NCBI GenBank assembly: GCA_029844215.1
Contig: CM056733.1
Span: 9,669,501-9,733,500 of the forward strand
Direction: 5' to 3'
Length of the DNA: 64,000 nucleotides
DNA from: Przewalskia tangutica
Lineage: Eukaryota; Streptophyta; Magnoliopsida; Solanales; Solanaceae
A program made the translations under genes and the position numbers. A model generated the notes under the pieces. That model did not search any database, was not told where the DNA came from, and saw only the letters and a list, made by a program, of their open reading frames with translations. Below are positions 46,111-57,688 of this stretch, in pieces; position 1 is the first letter of the stretch, and every line of letters starts with the position of its first letter.

Positions 46111-46940
46111 GGGCTGTCACGATCCATATATATAGACAAAGTACTAAGACGATTCTCTATGGAAAACTCCAAGAAGGGAAGTCTTCCTATGAGTCAAGGC
46201 ATCAAGTTATCAAAGAATGATAGTCCTTCTACTATTGTAGAACTTGAAAGCATAAAGAGAATCACATATACTTCAGCTATAGGAGCAATGTCATGACATG
46301 TACGAGGCCAGATGTGGCCTATGCACTTAGCATGACTTGTAAATTCCAGCGGAATCCTATGGAAGAATACTGGAAAGCAGTCAAGAGTATTCTTAAGTAT
46401 CTTAGATGAACTAAAGAATAATTCTTAGTCTATGGTGGACAATAGAAGCGAGTGGCCACTGGGTACACTAATGCTAGCTTCCAGACAGATCTTGATGACT
46501 TCAAGAGTCAGTCTGGATATACCTTTATTTTCAATGGTGGAGCAGTGAGTTGGAAAAGTTCCAAACAAGCAACAACTACTGATTCGACAATTGAAGTCGA
46601 GTACATTGTTGGATCAGAAGTTGGTAAAGAAGTTGTCGTGATATCTGAGTTCCTGAAGGAACTAGGGGTTGTTCTAAGTGCTACTTTTCCAATAACGATT
46701 TATTGTGACAATAATAGTCCGATTGTGCAAGCTAAGGAACTAAGATAAACAAACAAAAATAAACATGTACCAAGGAAATACCATATACTCAGAGAGATAG
46801 TGGAAACTGAAGAAATAAGATTAGACTATGTTCCCACAAATGATAATGTAGCTGACCCATTTACTAAACCATTAAGCTTAGTTAAGAATAATTGTCATTT
46901 TGAAAACATGGATAATAGATTTAATGGAGATTGGCTCTAG
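46111..46940 (+). pseudogene. copia-2 RT C-terminus and RNase H
   Basis: LSRSIYIDKVLRRFSMENSKKG opens, then a broken PDVAYALSMT block. RNase H reads GYTNASFQTDLDDFKSQSGY (catalytic Asp changed in the usual GYTDA), AVSWKSSKQATTTDSTIEVEYI and IYCDNNSPI (Asp). The tail, HILREIVETEEIRLDYVPTNDNVADPFTKPL, is in frame after a stop at 46746. It finishes just before the purine tract AAGTGAGAGAT (46944-46954) and the 3' LTR. Confidence 0.83.
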
Positions 46941-46954
46941 GCCAAGTGAGAGAT

Positions 46955-48511
46955 TGAAAGTATGTATGTCCTAGAGACAATCATTATTACAGACAAATGT
47001 ACTTGAACACATTCGTATTATTAATAAGATTAATATATTTATGACATTTGCAATTATTGTATTATTATTTGATTCTTTGTAATTATTCATTAATGTGCAT
47101 CTATTGAGATTACGTTATCATAATAGAGTGAGATATTGATGACAGAATGTAACTCTCAAAATAGCATCGACTAATGATCATTGAGAATGGATATCGATGA
47201 TATGTTATAAGTCGACATGTAGTCTGCATCACAATCTTGGAGAATGTAGTATGTCTCACCTGCTGCTAGTAATGGTTGCTAGTGATGGACACATGGATAC
47301 TTTTGGAAAGTATTGGTATACCCTGCTGATAAACTTTTTATTATGCATGTCTAGAGTGTTATCAGTGTGTGGGAGATAAAGATTCTTTGACTTGAGGTCA
47401 ATACACACATTGTTTATAGAGTAATGTACTTTGACCCTATCCTAAGCTTAAACTCCTTATATGATATGATATGACTTGTGTTGGGTGCATAATGATGTAA
47501 ACAAAGGTGGTGATTAGGCCAAGAATTGGATTCATTCCTCGATTGAATATTCGAGAGAACGCTCAACTTCTCAGTGATATTAGGTCGACCAAGTCATTGA
47601 CCAATGCAAGAGACATATTTGGAATGTGGTCTAGTTGTCGACTAATATAGATGAGATAAAGTGATCAATTCATTTGGATAGACACATGGAAAATACTAAG
47701 CTTTATCGAGTGTGTCGCGAATGAAAGGAATTTATCATCTCACATAAAGGTTATGTTTGCTGAATTTATGTAAACGTATTTCACATATTGAGTTCGTCGT
47801 ATGGCGCAGTCTAGGAGTTCCGTATAGACCTTAATTGAATTAGTGTCAATATATGAAGGCCTATAGGGTCACACTATGTAAATTCTCTCTTCGGTCTAAG
47901 GATGCATTGAGAAAGTATTAAATATTCGATTTGGAATCGAGATATTAAAAATTGATAATAACTATGGGATCATTTCTTTTTGATGAAAATTATTTAATTA
48001 AGTCAAAATTAAATTTTGGATGTAATTAAATGTGTTGAATATATAAACGAGGAATGTCGTAGCGTCATACCGACTGATCAGAGGCTCAGCTGGACCGCCC
48101 ATCGCACCTTGGTTTTTGGGCCAGGCTTAGAGCCCAACTTAATCCGATTTTGACATGAAATTAACTATATATACAACACTAACCTCATTGATATTAGACT
48201 AATGATTAAATTAAACAATTCTAGACTTAGAGTTTAGAATAAAACTTTCTCAAACATCTGTCAAGATTTCCTGGCTTTCTTGATAGATGAATACACTATA
48301 GCAAGGTGCTTGCAATCGAAGGGAACAATCGTGTGTTCGCCCTTAGTAGAGATTCCAGATTATATAACATGTAAGTGTTCTTATTTAAGTTTTACTTTGC
48401 AGGTTTCAATTGTCATATAACCATACCAGAAGACATTGTTGGGTAAGTAAATAACAATTTGAACTTTTACTGTGCCATACTTGTATATTTTGAAACCAAT
48501 AAAATCCTATA
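46955..48511 (+). repeat. copia-2 3' LTR
   Basis: Begins TGAAAGTATGTATGTCCTAG and runs to about 48511. It aligns by eye along its whole length with 39658-41181, with many substitutions and small indels, for example a 23-base insertion near 47270. Confidence 0.85.
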
Positions 48512-48640
48512 AAGACTAATACTATAATTACACTTGTACAAAAATTCTATAACTATGGTAAGTGAATATACAAAAACCGGTCATTTGTTATACACGGTTT
48601 GTCCGTGTATATCACGTCTTCTATCACACACCCGCAATCA
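48512..48640 (-). repeat. copia-3 3' LTR, partial
   Basis: Starts on the minus strand near the TGTGTGATAGAAGACGTGATATACAC region and continues to the copia-2 border. It shares the hairpin words (GTGATATACAC, CCGTGTAT) and CCATAGTTATAG with copia-1 and with its own 5' LTR. Confidence 0.7.
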
Positions 48641-48762
48641 TAGAGGGTGATTGTCGTACGCTGAGACTATCTCTAAAATCTTCAAACAGAACCAAGGGAA
48701 GACCTATATTAAAGATGTCAGCAATTTAGTACCTTGAAGAGACATGCAAGACACATACTTGT

Positions 48763-49384
48763 CTACGAGCTACCTTTTCGCGAACAAAGTGAATACATGC
48801 TCGATATGTTTAGTGCGCTGATGCTGGACCAGACTCCCAGAGAGATAGACAATACTAACATTATCACAGTAGACCAAGATAGCTTTCTGAATAGGTAAGT
48901 GAACTCTAATAACAGATTACGTAGCCAACATGATTCAGACACCATATTGTCTACTCCTCGATAATAGGTCTCCACAATGGATCGTGCTAAAGTAGCATGG
49001 CGTTTTGCCGACCAAGAGACTAAGTTATCACAAAAAAACATACAATAACTAGATGCTGAACGTCTGGTATCTGGACATCCACCCCAATCAGCATTTGTAT
49101 AAGACACGAGAGTATAGATAGAAGATGGATATAAATGCAATCCATAATCAAGTTTGTTAGGGAGAATGTAAAGGAGGTAGGTTGACATTTGTAATGCATG
49201 ATGCCAAAAAGAAGGACAATATTATTAATTGTACGAATTTTTCTTTCGGCCTTCCTATTTTTTGAGGACATATGAGGACAAGAAAACCAAAAAGATATGA
49301 CATTAGTGTCACAAAATTCTCAAAATGGCCTATTAACATATTCCCTTCCATTGTCACATTGAATGTCTTTAATTTCCCGTTCAA
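48763..49384 (-). pseudogene. copia-3 integrase-RNase H deletion fusion
   Basis: The frame 49188-48763 (141 codons) opens with integrase text STYLLYILPNK and passes without a break into RNase H text LDYGLHLYPSSIYTLVSYT, then WSAKRHATLARSIVETYYRG and a degraded CDN block. In copia-1 these two segments are separated by the rest of integrase and all of RT, so about 1.5 kb or more of coding sequence is gone with the frame kept. Upstream (49384-49157) is integrase core text, CPQKIGRPKEKF, in another frame. No start codon context argues for real translation. Confidence 0.75.
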
Positions 49385-49404
49385 ATTGGGTACAGATGAA
49401 TGTT

Positions 49405-50130
49405 CTAAATTTTAAGAAGGTTGAAAAAACTTGAAAACTTTTTAGATAAAGGCAATGTCCATACAAAAATAGAATAATCATCCAAGAATAAAATATAATA
49501 ACGATGGCCCAAAGAACTTAAAATGAGAGATGTCCATAAATCACTATGAATAATTTCAAAAGGCATCAACGTACTAGAGTAGATGCTACAAAAGGTAATA
49601 TAACATTTTTCTCTAATGGACAAGAAGGACAAATTGGAGTACTAAGCGTACTCTTACAATTAATAAAATTATTCTTTTACAGAGAAGAAATAATAGACGA
49701 TCCCGGATGACCCAAACATGCATGTCACAAAAAAGGAGCAAAAGCGACAAACGTTAAATGTGTGGATTGACTCGTGGAAATGGTGGTGGTAGTGATTGGA
49801 GAAAGTTCTCTCCTACTATTACATCTCATTAGAGGTATCCCCGTCTTGAAATTCTTCACAGAAAAATCCAAAAGGGTCAAAATTAACAGAATCTTAATTA
49901 TCAGTTGTGAATTTTCTGACATACACTAAATTTTTCACTAAGTGAGGGGCATGAAAAACATTTTTTAAGAATATAGGTGGATGCGGGAAAGATAAATTTG
50001 TGTGACAATCACCACAAATTGGAATTGAATGACCATTACCAACAACTATACCACGATTGTTGCTCAAATTGAAGTAAGACGAGAGATTACCTATTGCAGA
50101 TGTCATGTGAGAAATGGAAATGATGTCCAT
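49405..50130 (-). pseudogene. copia-3 protease and integrase N-terminal remnant
   Basis: Protease block MDIISISHMTSAIGNLSSYF at 50130-50070, equivalent to copia-1's DTDTTSHMTSDQG, but the DTG motif is changed (DII). Next is KNVFHAPHLVKNLVYVRKFTTDN (about 49965-49900) and NFKTGIPLMRCNSR near 49850. The integrase core appears as MPFEIIHSDLWTSLILSS and DDYSIFVWTLPLSKK (49570-49450). Several stops and shifts lie between. Confidence 0.7.
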
Positions 50131-50157
50131 ATACTAATTTTCGTCTGGGAGATTTAA

Positions 50158-51210
50158 TCAAAGTGTATGCATCACGGTCTCGATATCTGTGAGCGTTGGA
50201 ACAACCGTTGGGCTCGCAACAACGAAGGCATGCTGAGACTGAGGCCCAAGTAGACCATCCTGCTGCCAAGGCCCAGCAGGTTGTTTGTCCTGATTATTAG
50301 AGAAACTATGCCTCGACCAATTCTGGAAATTGGCCCAATTTGATGGAGACGCCGAGAAGGGGGAAGTGGGCCACCGGCACAACCCCATGGTCAGGTGGCC
50401 CAAGGCTGTGGTCAGTGGTGTTGTGGGCCAGCTGGCCCACTGCCACCACGTCCGCCACTGTCGCCACCACTCCGCCGCGGTTTTTGCCTCTATTTTTTCG
50501 ATTTTGACTTTTTTTGTCGCCATCGTTGTTACGATTTTAGCTATAATTATCTGTGAATGAGTGAGGGCACATGGCCATCATCATGATGGAATTTGCTCTG
50601 GTAGTCGCCTTTCTAGGCAAGCTATCATTTTCTAATGTAAGCATAGAACGTGCTTGATAGAACGGTAGGGGTGGATTAATTTGATGAAGAAGCATCCCAA
50701 CGACATTATAGGTCTGCAACCATCTGAAGAACAAGACGATCATTGGTGATGGGCGCACCAACATTCTTGAGTTGATCCGCCAATTCCTTCAGCCTTTTAT
50801 AATAGGCCGAGACACTCGAAAAATCCTCCTTGTTGACATGAGGAAATTTCTGCTCAAGAGTGACAGCACGAGAATTTTTGTTATCTTGGAATATATCACG
50901 CACCCTATTCCAAGTTTCCATTGTCGTGGCGTCGGGTTCAATGATCGTGCAAGAGGTCCGTAGAGATAGTGGAATAAATCCACTGAAGAACGATAGCATC
51001 AAGAGTAGTCCATAACGGAGGGTCATCATCGGGGGTAGGCATCTTCTCCTTGCCTGCTACCGAAGGGATGGTGTGATGAAAGACTTGATACGAGCATGCG
51101 TGAACCTTAAATAATTTCGTCCATGTCAAGTATTGGACGTTTTCCATATCAAGAACAATAGGGATGTGTTTCTTGATGTTATATATACAAATATATGGAT
51201 TTGTAATCAT
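50158..51210 (-). pseudogene. copia-3 gag
   Basis: Better kept than copia-1 gag. It starts with KKHIPIVLDMENVQYLTWTKLFKVH near 51180-51100, then DPPLWTTLDAIVLQWIYSTIS, DATTMETWNRVRDIFQDNKNSRAVTLEQ and LKELADQLKNVGAPITNDRLVLQM (51029-50706). The C-terminal part (50523-50158) is Trp- and Gln-rich with QKQ-type low complexity. Four frames are needed. Confidence 0.75.
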
Positions 51211-51349
51211 GATGAAAGAACAATAAGAGAATTATGGATTTGGAAATAAAATTTGGGAGGGAGGGGTCACGGCTTGGAATCCGAGAACCAAGTAGGGCGG
51301 CAAAAGTTGTATATTGAGAAGAAACTTTTGCCTTAGACTTCTGATACCA

Positions 51350-51585
51350 TGAAAGAGAATAATTCCCTGATTATTTTTATTAATGACGAGTTATATATAC
51401 AAATATACAATACCTAAATATGGAAAATAAATCTATTTTTTCCTACTATAATTCTAATAGTTTTTCTTAATACATGACTAATATCATAATTACACTTATA
51501 TAAGAATTCTACAACTATGATAAGTAAATATACAAAAATCGATCCTTTGATATACACAGTTTGTCGTGTATATACTGTATAGAGA
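51350..51585 (-). repeat. copia-3 5' LTR
   Basis: Begins (minus) near TATACAGTATATACACGACAAAC and ends ATTATTCTCTTTCA beside the PBS. About 235 bases are recognisable; the outer end is uncertain because the first bases differ from copia-1. Confidence 0.7.
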
Positions 51586-51590
51586 GATGA

Positions 51591-51874
51591 AGAAATAGAT
51601 TGCTTTGAAAATTACAAAGAAGAAGTCAAACGTCACCTTTGTCCTGTTAAAAGTGTTAGACTATAATACCCATGAAAAACATATTTATCACGAAATTGTC
51701 ATTCATCGTTCACGAAAGTTCCACTTATTATATAGTTCAAGTTAAATTTCTCCGGTTCTCTGGGAGTCATGTTAAATGCTACACATGTAAAGATTTGGTA
51801 TTCGTTATTCAAGAACTTATAGTACTCCCACCATCCCAAATCAAGTGAAGGATTTTAGCCAAAAATCAAGCTTA
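51591..51874. other. Unassigned spacer with a MITE-like end
   Basis: About 285 bases between copia-3 and solo LTR E. AGTACTCCCACCATCCCAAATCAAG at 51831-51855 resembles the terminal sequence of Stowaway-type MITEs (ACTCCCTCCGTCCC...), but the other end is not seen. No coding domain recognised. Confidence 0.35.
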
Positions 51875-52413
51875 GTCTTTGTCGGGATCCTTTCTGGGTT
51901 AGTGATGACACCTATACTTTTTCCACCGGTAAACGAATCACTCCCAATTACACAATGATTATAAATAAGAAATGCGGAAATAATACAAAAATTAATAAGA
52001 TTGTCTTATCATAACATAAATGCGGAAGATGAATATGATAATAAGTTATACAACTCCCAAAATCTGATCAATAATACAAGAACACTAAATCCAAATACAC
52101 GAGTCTAAGAAGTCTGATAATGTCTCCCAAAACAAGTAAAAATACATAAATAGAGATAAGAGCATCCAAGACATGCTTAATGGAAGCATCCTTACCCCGA
52201 ACACTGGAAGTCCGTCAACTCAGACTCAACTACGAAGTCCTGAACTGGTGGAAGACGTTGTATCTGCATTCAAAAATAATACAACAAGTGTAGTATGAGT
52301 ACACAACGTACCCCCGTAGACATCATATGCCGACAACGACAGAAGATACATAAAAAAAATATCAAGTTGTCTCTCACATAATCCTACACTAAGCAGTTCA
52401 ACAATCGTATAAG

Positions 52414-53669
52414 TGATCGGTGTATTTTATATACACTTTTAGAGTCATTTTTAGTTAGTATTTTGCCCTTTTGTTTTGTAAATATGTGTCGTGTCAGGGT
52501 AGTTTTTCTTCCTTTTGAGTCAAAGTGGTTTAAAAATGTAAAATGACGAAAAAGAGCAAAAAGTGGACAGAAAAGGAGGTTCCCGAGCCAAAAATGGACA
52601 AAAATTAGCAACACAGGAGTTGGGCGTCGTGGCGCCAAACTGCACGATTGCATGGCCACGGCGCTGAAAGTACTGAGAGGCTGCAGAAGTTTGGGCGTCG
52701 CGGCGTCAGAGGTCATGGTCGCGGCGCCAAGGGGGGAAATTGCCAGATTCGAGCAGGAATGGGCCAAGGCCATGAAGGAAAAGTTGCACACGTTTTTTAG
52801 AGCTATAAAAGGCCCTTTAGGCAGATTTTTCAAGGGTCCCTCATTCCTCTATTCACAACATAACTTAGTTCTTGGAGGCTTCAAGATTAAAGACTTGTTC
52901 TTAAGTATTTTTCTTTCTTTAACTTATTTACTTTCAGTTTATGTTGGATAATATTTTGGTTCTTAGCATGTCTATGGCTAGGAGCTAAACTTTATTTAGG
53001 GATTTCCTTTCGAATCGCTTGAACCTCGTCTTTATGACTTAATACATTAATTTGGTTTCTTCTTCATATAGTTAAGATTTATTCAATAGTTGTTTTGATT
53101 GCTTGGTAATTAACTGATCACTAGTTATCATCACTTATATGATTTCGAATCGAAATCCGAAAGCGGAGATTTGAATATGCTATAGTTGAATAAACATAGG
53201 TTAAAATCGTGGACGAAAGTACCCTGATACTTGTGTAGTTTTATATGTTATTGTTCTTAATCCTCCTATGTGGTAAAATCTGTCATAAAAATATAGAAGA
53301 TTTTTGCACCGGGTTGAGTGTTTTTATATCCTAACCAGAATATAAAACGGTCTAGTTAACCTACTATCTTAACATAGAAGAAGAACTTTTATTGTTGCAT
53401 TAAGGATTAAGGCGAGTGGATAGTTGAGGAGATTGGAAGCCCTATTTCCACCATATCTGATTTAAGTAAAGTAATTTAGTTAAATTTTACATTTTTTCAG
53501 TAATTTATAGATAAAAACAACAACACACTATCGACAACCAAATGGATAACATAAAATAGATGTTTGATAATTGAACATCAGTTTCTGAGGACGATATTCG
53601 GTCTTACCTAGACTATATTACTTGTTTCGATTTGTACACTTGCGTTAAGCGTGTGGAAAATCGCTAACA
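52414..53669 (+). repeat. Solo LTR F, Athila-like
   Basis: TGATCGGTGTATTTT...AATCGCTAACA, 1256 bases, with perfect TSD ATAAG at 52409-52413 and 53670-53674. Its last 100 bases match the LTR of the Athila-type element at 2722-2800. CpG motifs GGCGTCGTGGCGCC (52623-52636), GGCGTCGCGGCGTC (52694-52707) and GTCGCGGCGCC (52719-52729) lie in its first third. GCTATAAAAGG at 52802-52812 is a strong TATA box just downstream of them, so transcription likely starts near 52840. Confidence 0.92.
52802..52812 (+). promoter_or_regulatory. TATA box of Athila-like LTR F
   Basis: GCTATAAAAGG is a near-ideal plant TATA box inside the LTR, downstream of the CpG motif cluster, where a U3 promoter is expected. 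Confidence 0.65.
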
Positions 53670-54764
53670 ATAAGTCAACTTGTTCACATAAGAGTTCATG
53701 AATCATATAATCACCTTGTACACATAAGAGTTCATTGAATCATATAAGTCACCTTAGTCACTTAGAGTTCAATAACCAACAATCCAAGTACTATGAAATA
53801 ATCAACAAGATCCTTTATCATAATTCCTAGGTTCCAATAATCATTACAATCACATTATCAATCAACACGTAATCAATGTATAAATACAAGTATGATATGA
53901 ATGCAAATACAAATGCCTGGTACCTTTCATGCCCTGTATACATGTGTTCAAATTCTATGAACTGCAACCCATGGGGGACTTACGCCGCCCATAAACCAAT
54001 CTGAAATTTCTCAACGGATGTCGACTCTTAGCTGTAATATCATCATCAATCATTTCCATCATCTTAATGTTTTTAACCATCTCATAATATATTCTTACCT
54101 CTTCCGGTCTCATTAGACCCACAATATTTTCATACCACTCTTATTTCAATATCATCAGAATTATGAGTGTATGAATGCAAATGACAATATAAGACAAGTA
54201 ATCATGAAGTATGAGATGCAATAAAGTATAAGAGATGAATATCACATTCTTTTAGAAACTCCATAACACGTAATTCCACGTAAATCAGTTTATCATATTG
54301 AAAGAAATGTGATGAATAAACATAGCAATAATCAACAATGGTGATAAGTACACATAATGGCGACATGCTCAAACAACAACAGTGGGAATCAACTTAAGGC
54401 TGATTCCACAAATCACCCATCATCTCAGTTCAACACTGGTACTCACCCAAACGTTCATCACAATCGCTAAGGTGGGGCCTCCAAACACGCCCAATATCCC
54501 TCAAAATTTATAACTAATACGCACTTCTATCGAAGTCTACAAAAGATAAATTGTAGCCTACCTCAGTACCAAGCAGGAACACGACCTGTCAAACCCTCAA
54601 CACAAGCCTTACCCTTTCGGAGCTCCTCAGAATACTCGTAGTCTAACATATATATATTCTACGTTAATAATTAAGCTAATAAACATACAAGGACTTAGTC
54701 CTTAAACAATCCAAGATACACCCAAAATCAACTCCGGACCCACAGTATCAAAATTCAAACTTTA

Positions 54765-57637
54765 TGTTACACCCCGTAATTCCAGGACATGTTTAAGAGA
54801 ACGTATGTGAGAAAGTACGACTTTAAGATTGAAACGAAAGAAGGATTGTTTTTTCCTACGGAAAATTATTTCGAGCCTCGTGAAGGAAAAATGTTTAGTA
54901 ATGAGAATTGGGTTCTCGAATTTGCTATTTGAGACATTTAGAATTTATCGGAACTATGAAAGTTTATTTACAGAGTTGGATACGTGGGGCCCACCCGAGA
55001 AATTTTACATTTTTGTGGGGCCACAAGGTTTCCGATATTTTGACAAATTATGGAAATTTCGGGAAAACAAAATATTATAACGAAAGGGAGGGCGACACGT
55101 GTCACCCCCCCACTTGGACTTGGTCGATTTTAGCCAAGGCTAAAATGGTCAAATGACCAAGGTAAGATGATCAAGTCTTGACTAGCCCAAAGCTTGATAT
55201 AATTGACTAAGTCAATGAGCCCACTTGACTATAGATATTTAAAACCTCTTCATCCAAACTCCACAAGTGTTTTAATCTTAACCCTCCATTTAATTATATA
55301 TTCATCCAAGTAGCAAGACTTGTCTCAACACTTAGAAAAAAATTGGAGAAACTTGAGCTAGGGAAAGAGGTGCTCTCGGCTTTGCACTCTCATGAAGAAG
55401 AAATTTTTTCGTTTGTTGTTCATAATTCACAATACTTCAATCCAAGGTTCCTAGGGGTATTGTAAGGATATCTCAATAGAAAGATCCCGGAAAAGTTACG
55501 TTTTTACGTTAGTCGCAAGAAGAAAACCTAAGTTGTTTTCATAAGTTTTGTTTGGAAATTGAAGGGAAGTTATTTATGAACTTCTAAGGGTTTCAAATAG
55601 CGGATTGGAGCGTGAAGGAAATGAGCTAAGTTGCTAAGGAGCGACTTTAAATCTTGGAGTTATATTTGGGCTTAACAAGGTAATGATCTTCATCTTACTT
55701 AAGTAATTAAAGATTACATGTGTTAGTAGTTGATATATGATCATGTGAATTATATAATGAATATTGACAAGTGTTATGAATATTGGAAGCCTAAATCCGA
55801 GAATGACCTTGTTAGCCATTGAAATTGAAATACAATTTGGTCGATAGTTATAATCGCGCATGTTATCTAAAGAGAAGATTGTAGTTGTTATAATCGATTG
55901 CGGCTATATAACATGTTAGACTAAACAACTTGGATTAAAAAGAATTGGATGAGACTTAGCATTGTTGTACATTGTAGCCGAAAATGGCATTGAAATGTTG
56001 GACTATTTGGATATCAATTGTGGGGCTGAATTTTACACGTCTTGTGCGGCGTGTAATCCCCTTTGGCTAGTTGATGTGATGAGCCTTAAATGTGGCATAT
56101 TGGTTATTGATTTCGGGCCTTGAAAAAGGTGAAAAAATATGTAGAAACAAAGGAAGTGCTGCCCGATTTTCCGTAGAATAAGAGTCCTTATACTTAGAAA
56201 TATTCTACGTTGAAAGCTAGAAGTTGATAGGCGTATTGTGGTCATTATAGGTTGACATTCTACGCGCGGTGTATTCAACTTGGTAAGTGGATTGAGTCGG
56301 AAAGGTATGTGGAAACTTTTCTTATCTCTTGAGCATGAATCTTGTAAAATGTATAGTACGGTAGACGTACGTAAATTAAGAGAACTCGGTTCCATTTTAG
56401 TATCCTTGCCTTGATTCTTGAGAGTGTAGTAACTTGACTTTTAAAAGGTATAGGTCACTTGATCTTATGTATAAAGACATCTTGACGTGTAAAGTATTGA
56501 TTACTTGAACTATGTTAAAGTTAAGAAACTTGATTTCTAAAGTTAAGAAACTTGAAGTATTCGGAAAGTTATATGACTTGATTTGAAAGTATATGATATT
56601 TGGTTTTAAAAAGTATAAGCCTCTTGATTATAAAGAAAGAATGAATTTGTCTAAAACATAAAGAGTTATAACGGCTTTATGGGAAGTTAGTTATAACGGC
56701 TTTATGAAAGGTTAAAGATGTCTTAGTTTCTAAAGCATAAAGTTAGTATAACGACTTTATGGGAAGTTGGTTATAACAACTTTATGGAAAGTTAAAGGAA
56801 TAGTTTTCTCTAGTAATGTAAACAAAGATAAATGACTTGAAATAAAGAAGGGCAATTTGATTTAAAGGCATTAATTGCTTAAAGTTTTAAAGTAAGGGTC
56901 ACTTGATTTAGAAGCCTAAAAATGTATTTCTAAAAGTGTAGTGACTTGTTTGAAATATAGACAAGCCTTGATACTACGGGTGTTAGTATCTTGGGTTTTA
57001 TATAAAAATTAGTCTTTTGAAAAGAATGGAAGTACGTAGTACTTTGGGTTAAAATCCCGAATTTTTATGTGACACGAAAGTGCCTTGAGTTTATAAAATG
57101 AAATTCATTTTTGTATGATAATGAAAGTCTAAAGATTTTATGAACTTGCCTATGCTTGCTTGCAATAGCCTTTGAGTGCAAGTATTATATTTGTACGCTG
57201 TCGTGACTCTCGGTTGGAGGGTCGGCTGTCTTGTTGTGAATTTACTTTGACGTACCGACAGTGATAGAGGATTCCACGGGTATGCTTCCATTGTGATTGA
57301 TCCATGGACATGCTTATACAATGAGGGATTCTGGGGCATGCTACCATGATGCAGGTTAAATTCTCGGATGCTATTATTATTCCATGGATTAGCTCCCCAT
57401 GAAGACATGTACCCGAGATGAGGAATTCCACGGGCATGTTATATACTATTATTACTCCATGGACATGCTTATACGATGAAGGATTCCGGGGCATGCGACC
57501 ATGTTATATACTATTACTCCATGGACCAGCTCCACATAATGCACTTAGATGAGGATTCCACGGATATGTTATATACTATTATTACCCCACGGATTAGCTC
57601 TCCATGAAGTCATGTACCAGATGAGGATTCCACGCAT

Positions 57638-57688
<51 letters not shown>

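Larger units (their letters stand above)
39658..48511 (+). mobile_element. copia-2: Tork-type Ty1/copia, inactive
   Basis: Plus-strand element of about 8.85 kb with LTRs of about 1.5 kb at both ends, a variant primer site, a long leader, then gag, protease, integrase, RT and RNase H in copia order. The motifs ALDTxxGSxIC and the CCHC knuckle style fit the Tork lineage. The flanks are AAGAT (39653-39657) and AAGAC (48512-48516), a probable TSD with one change, and the flanking sequence is copia-3 LTR on both sides. LTRs differ visibly and coding frames have many lesions, so it is older than Tekay A or SIRE. Confidence 0.88.
39640..51590 (-). mobile_element. copia-3: internally deleted relative of copia-1, split by copia-2
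   Basis: Minus-strand copia of the copia-1 family. Its 5' LTR (51585-51350), PBS (51349-51341), gag, protease and part of integrase are followed by an in-frame jump to RNase H near 49145-49190, so the rest of integrase and all RT are missing. The 3' LTR is cut at 48512 by copia-2. The sequence left of copia-2 (CCTAATACAAGA) plus that right of it (CTAATACTATAATTACA) together match the copia-3 5' LTR text CTTAATACATGACTAATATC, so copia-2 sits within this LTR. Outer boundaries are approximate and no TSD was found. Confidence 0.75.

Noticed and set aside
50330..50560. 76-codon plus frame
   Set aside because: Antisense of the copia-3 gag low-complexity tail.
51831..51855. Stowaway MITE
   Set aside because: Only one terminus-like sequence is seen, with no matching second end or TA duplication.
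57091..57494. Minus frames of 105 and 114 codons in Tekay G LTR
   Set aside because: They overlap each other in different frames across degenerate LTR repeats.
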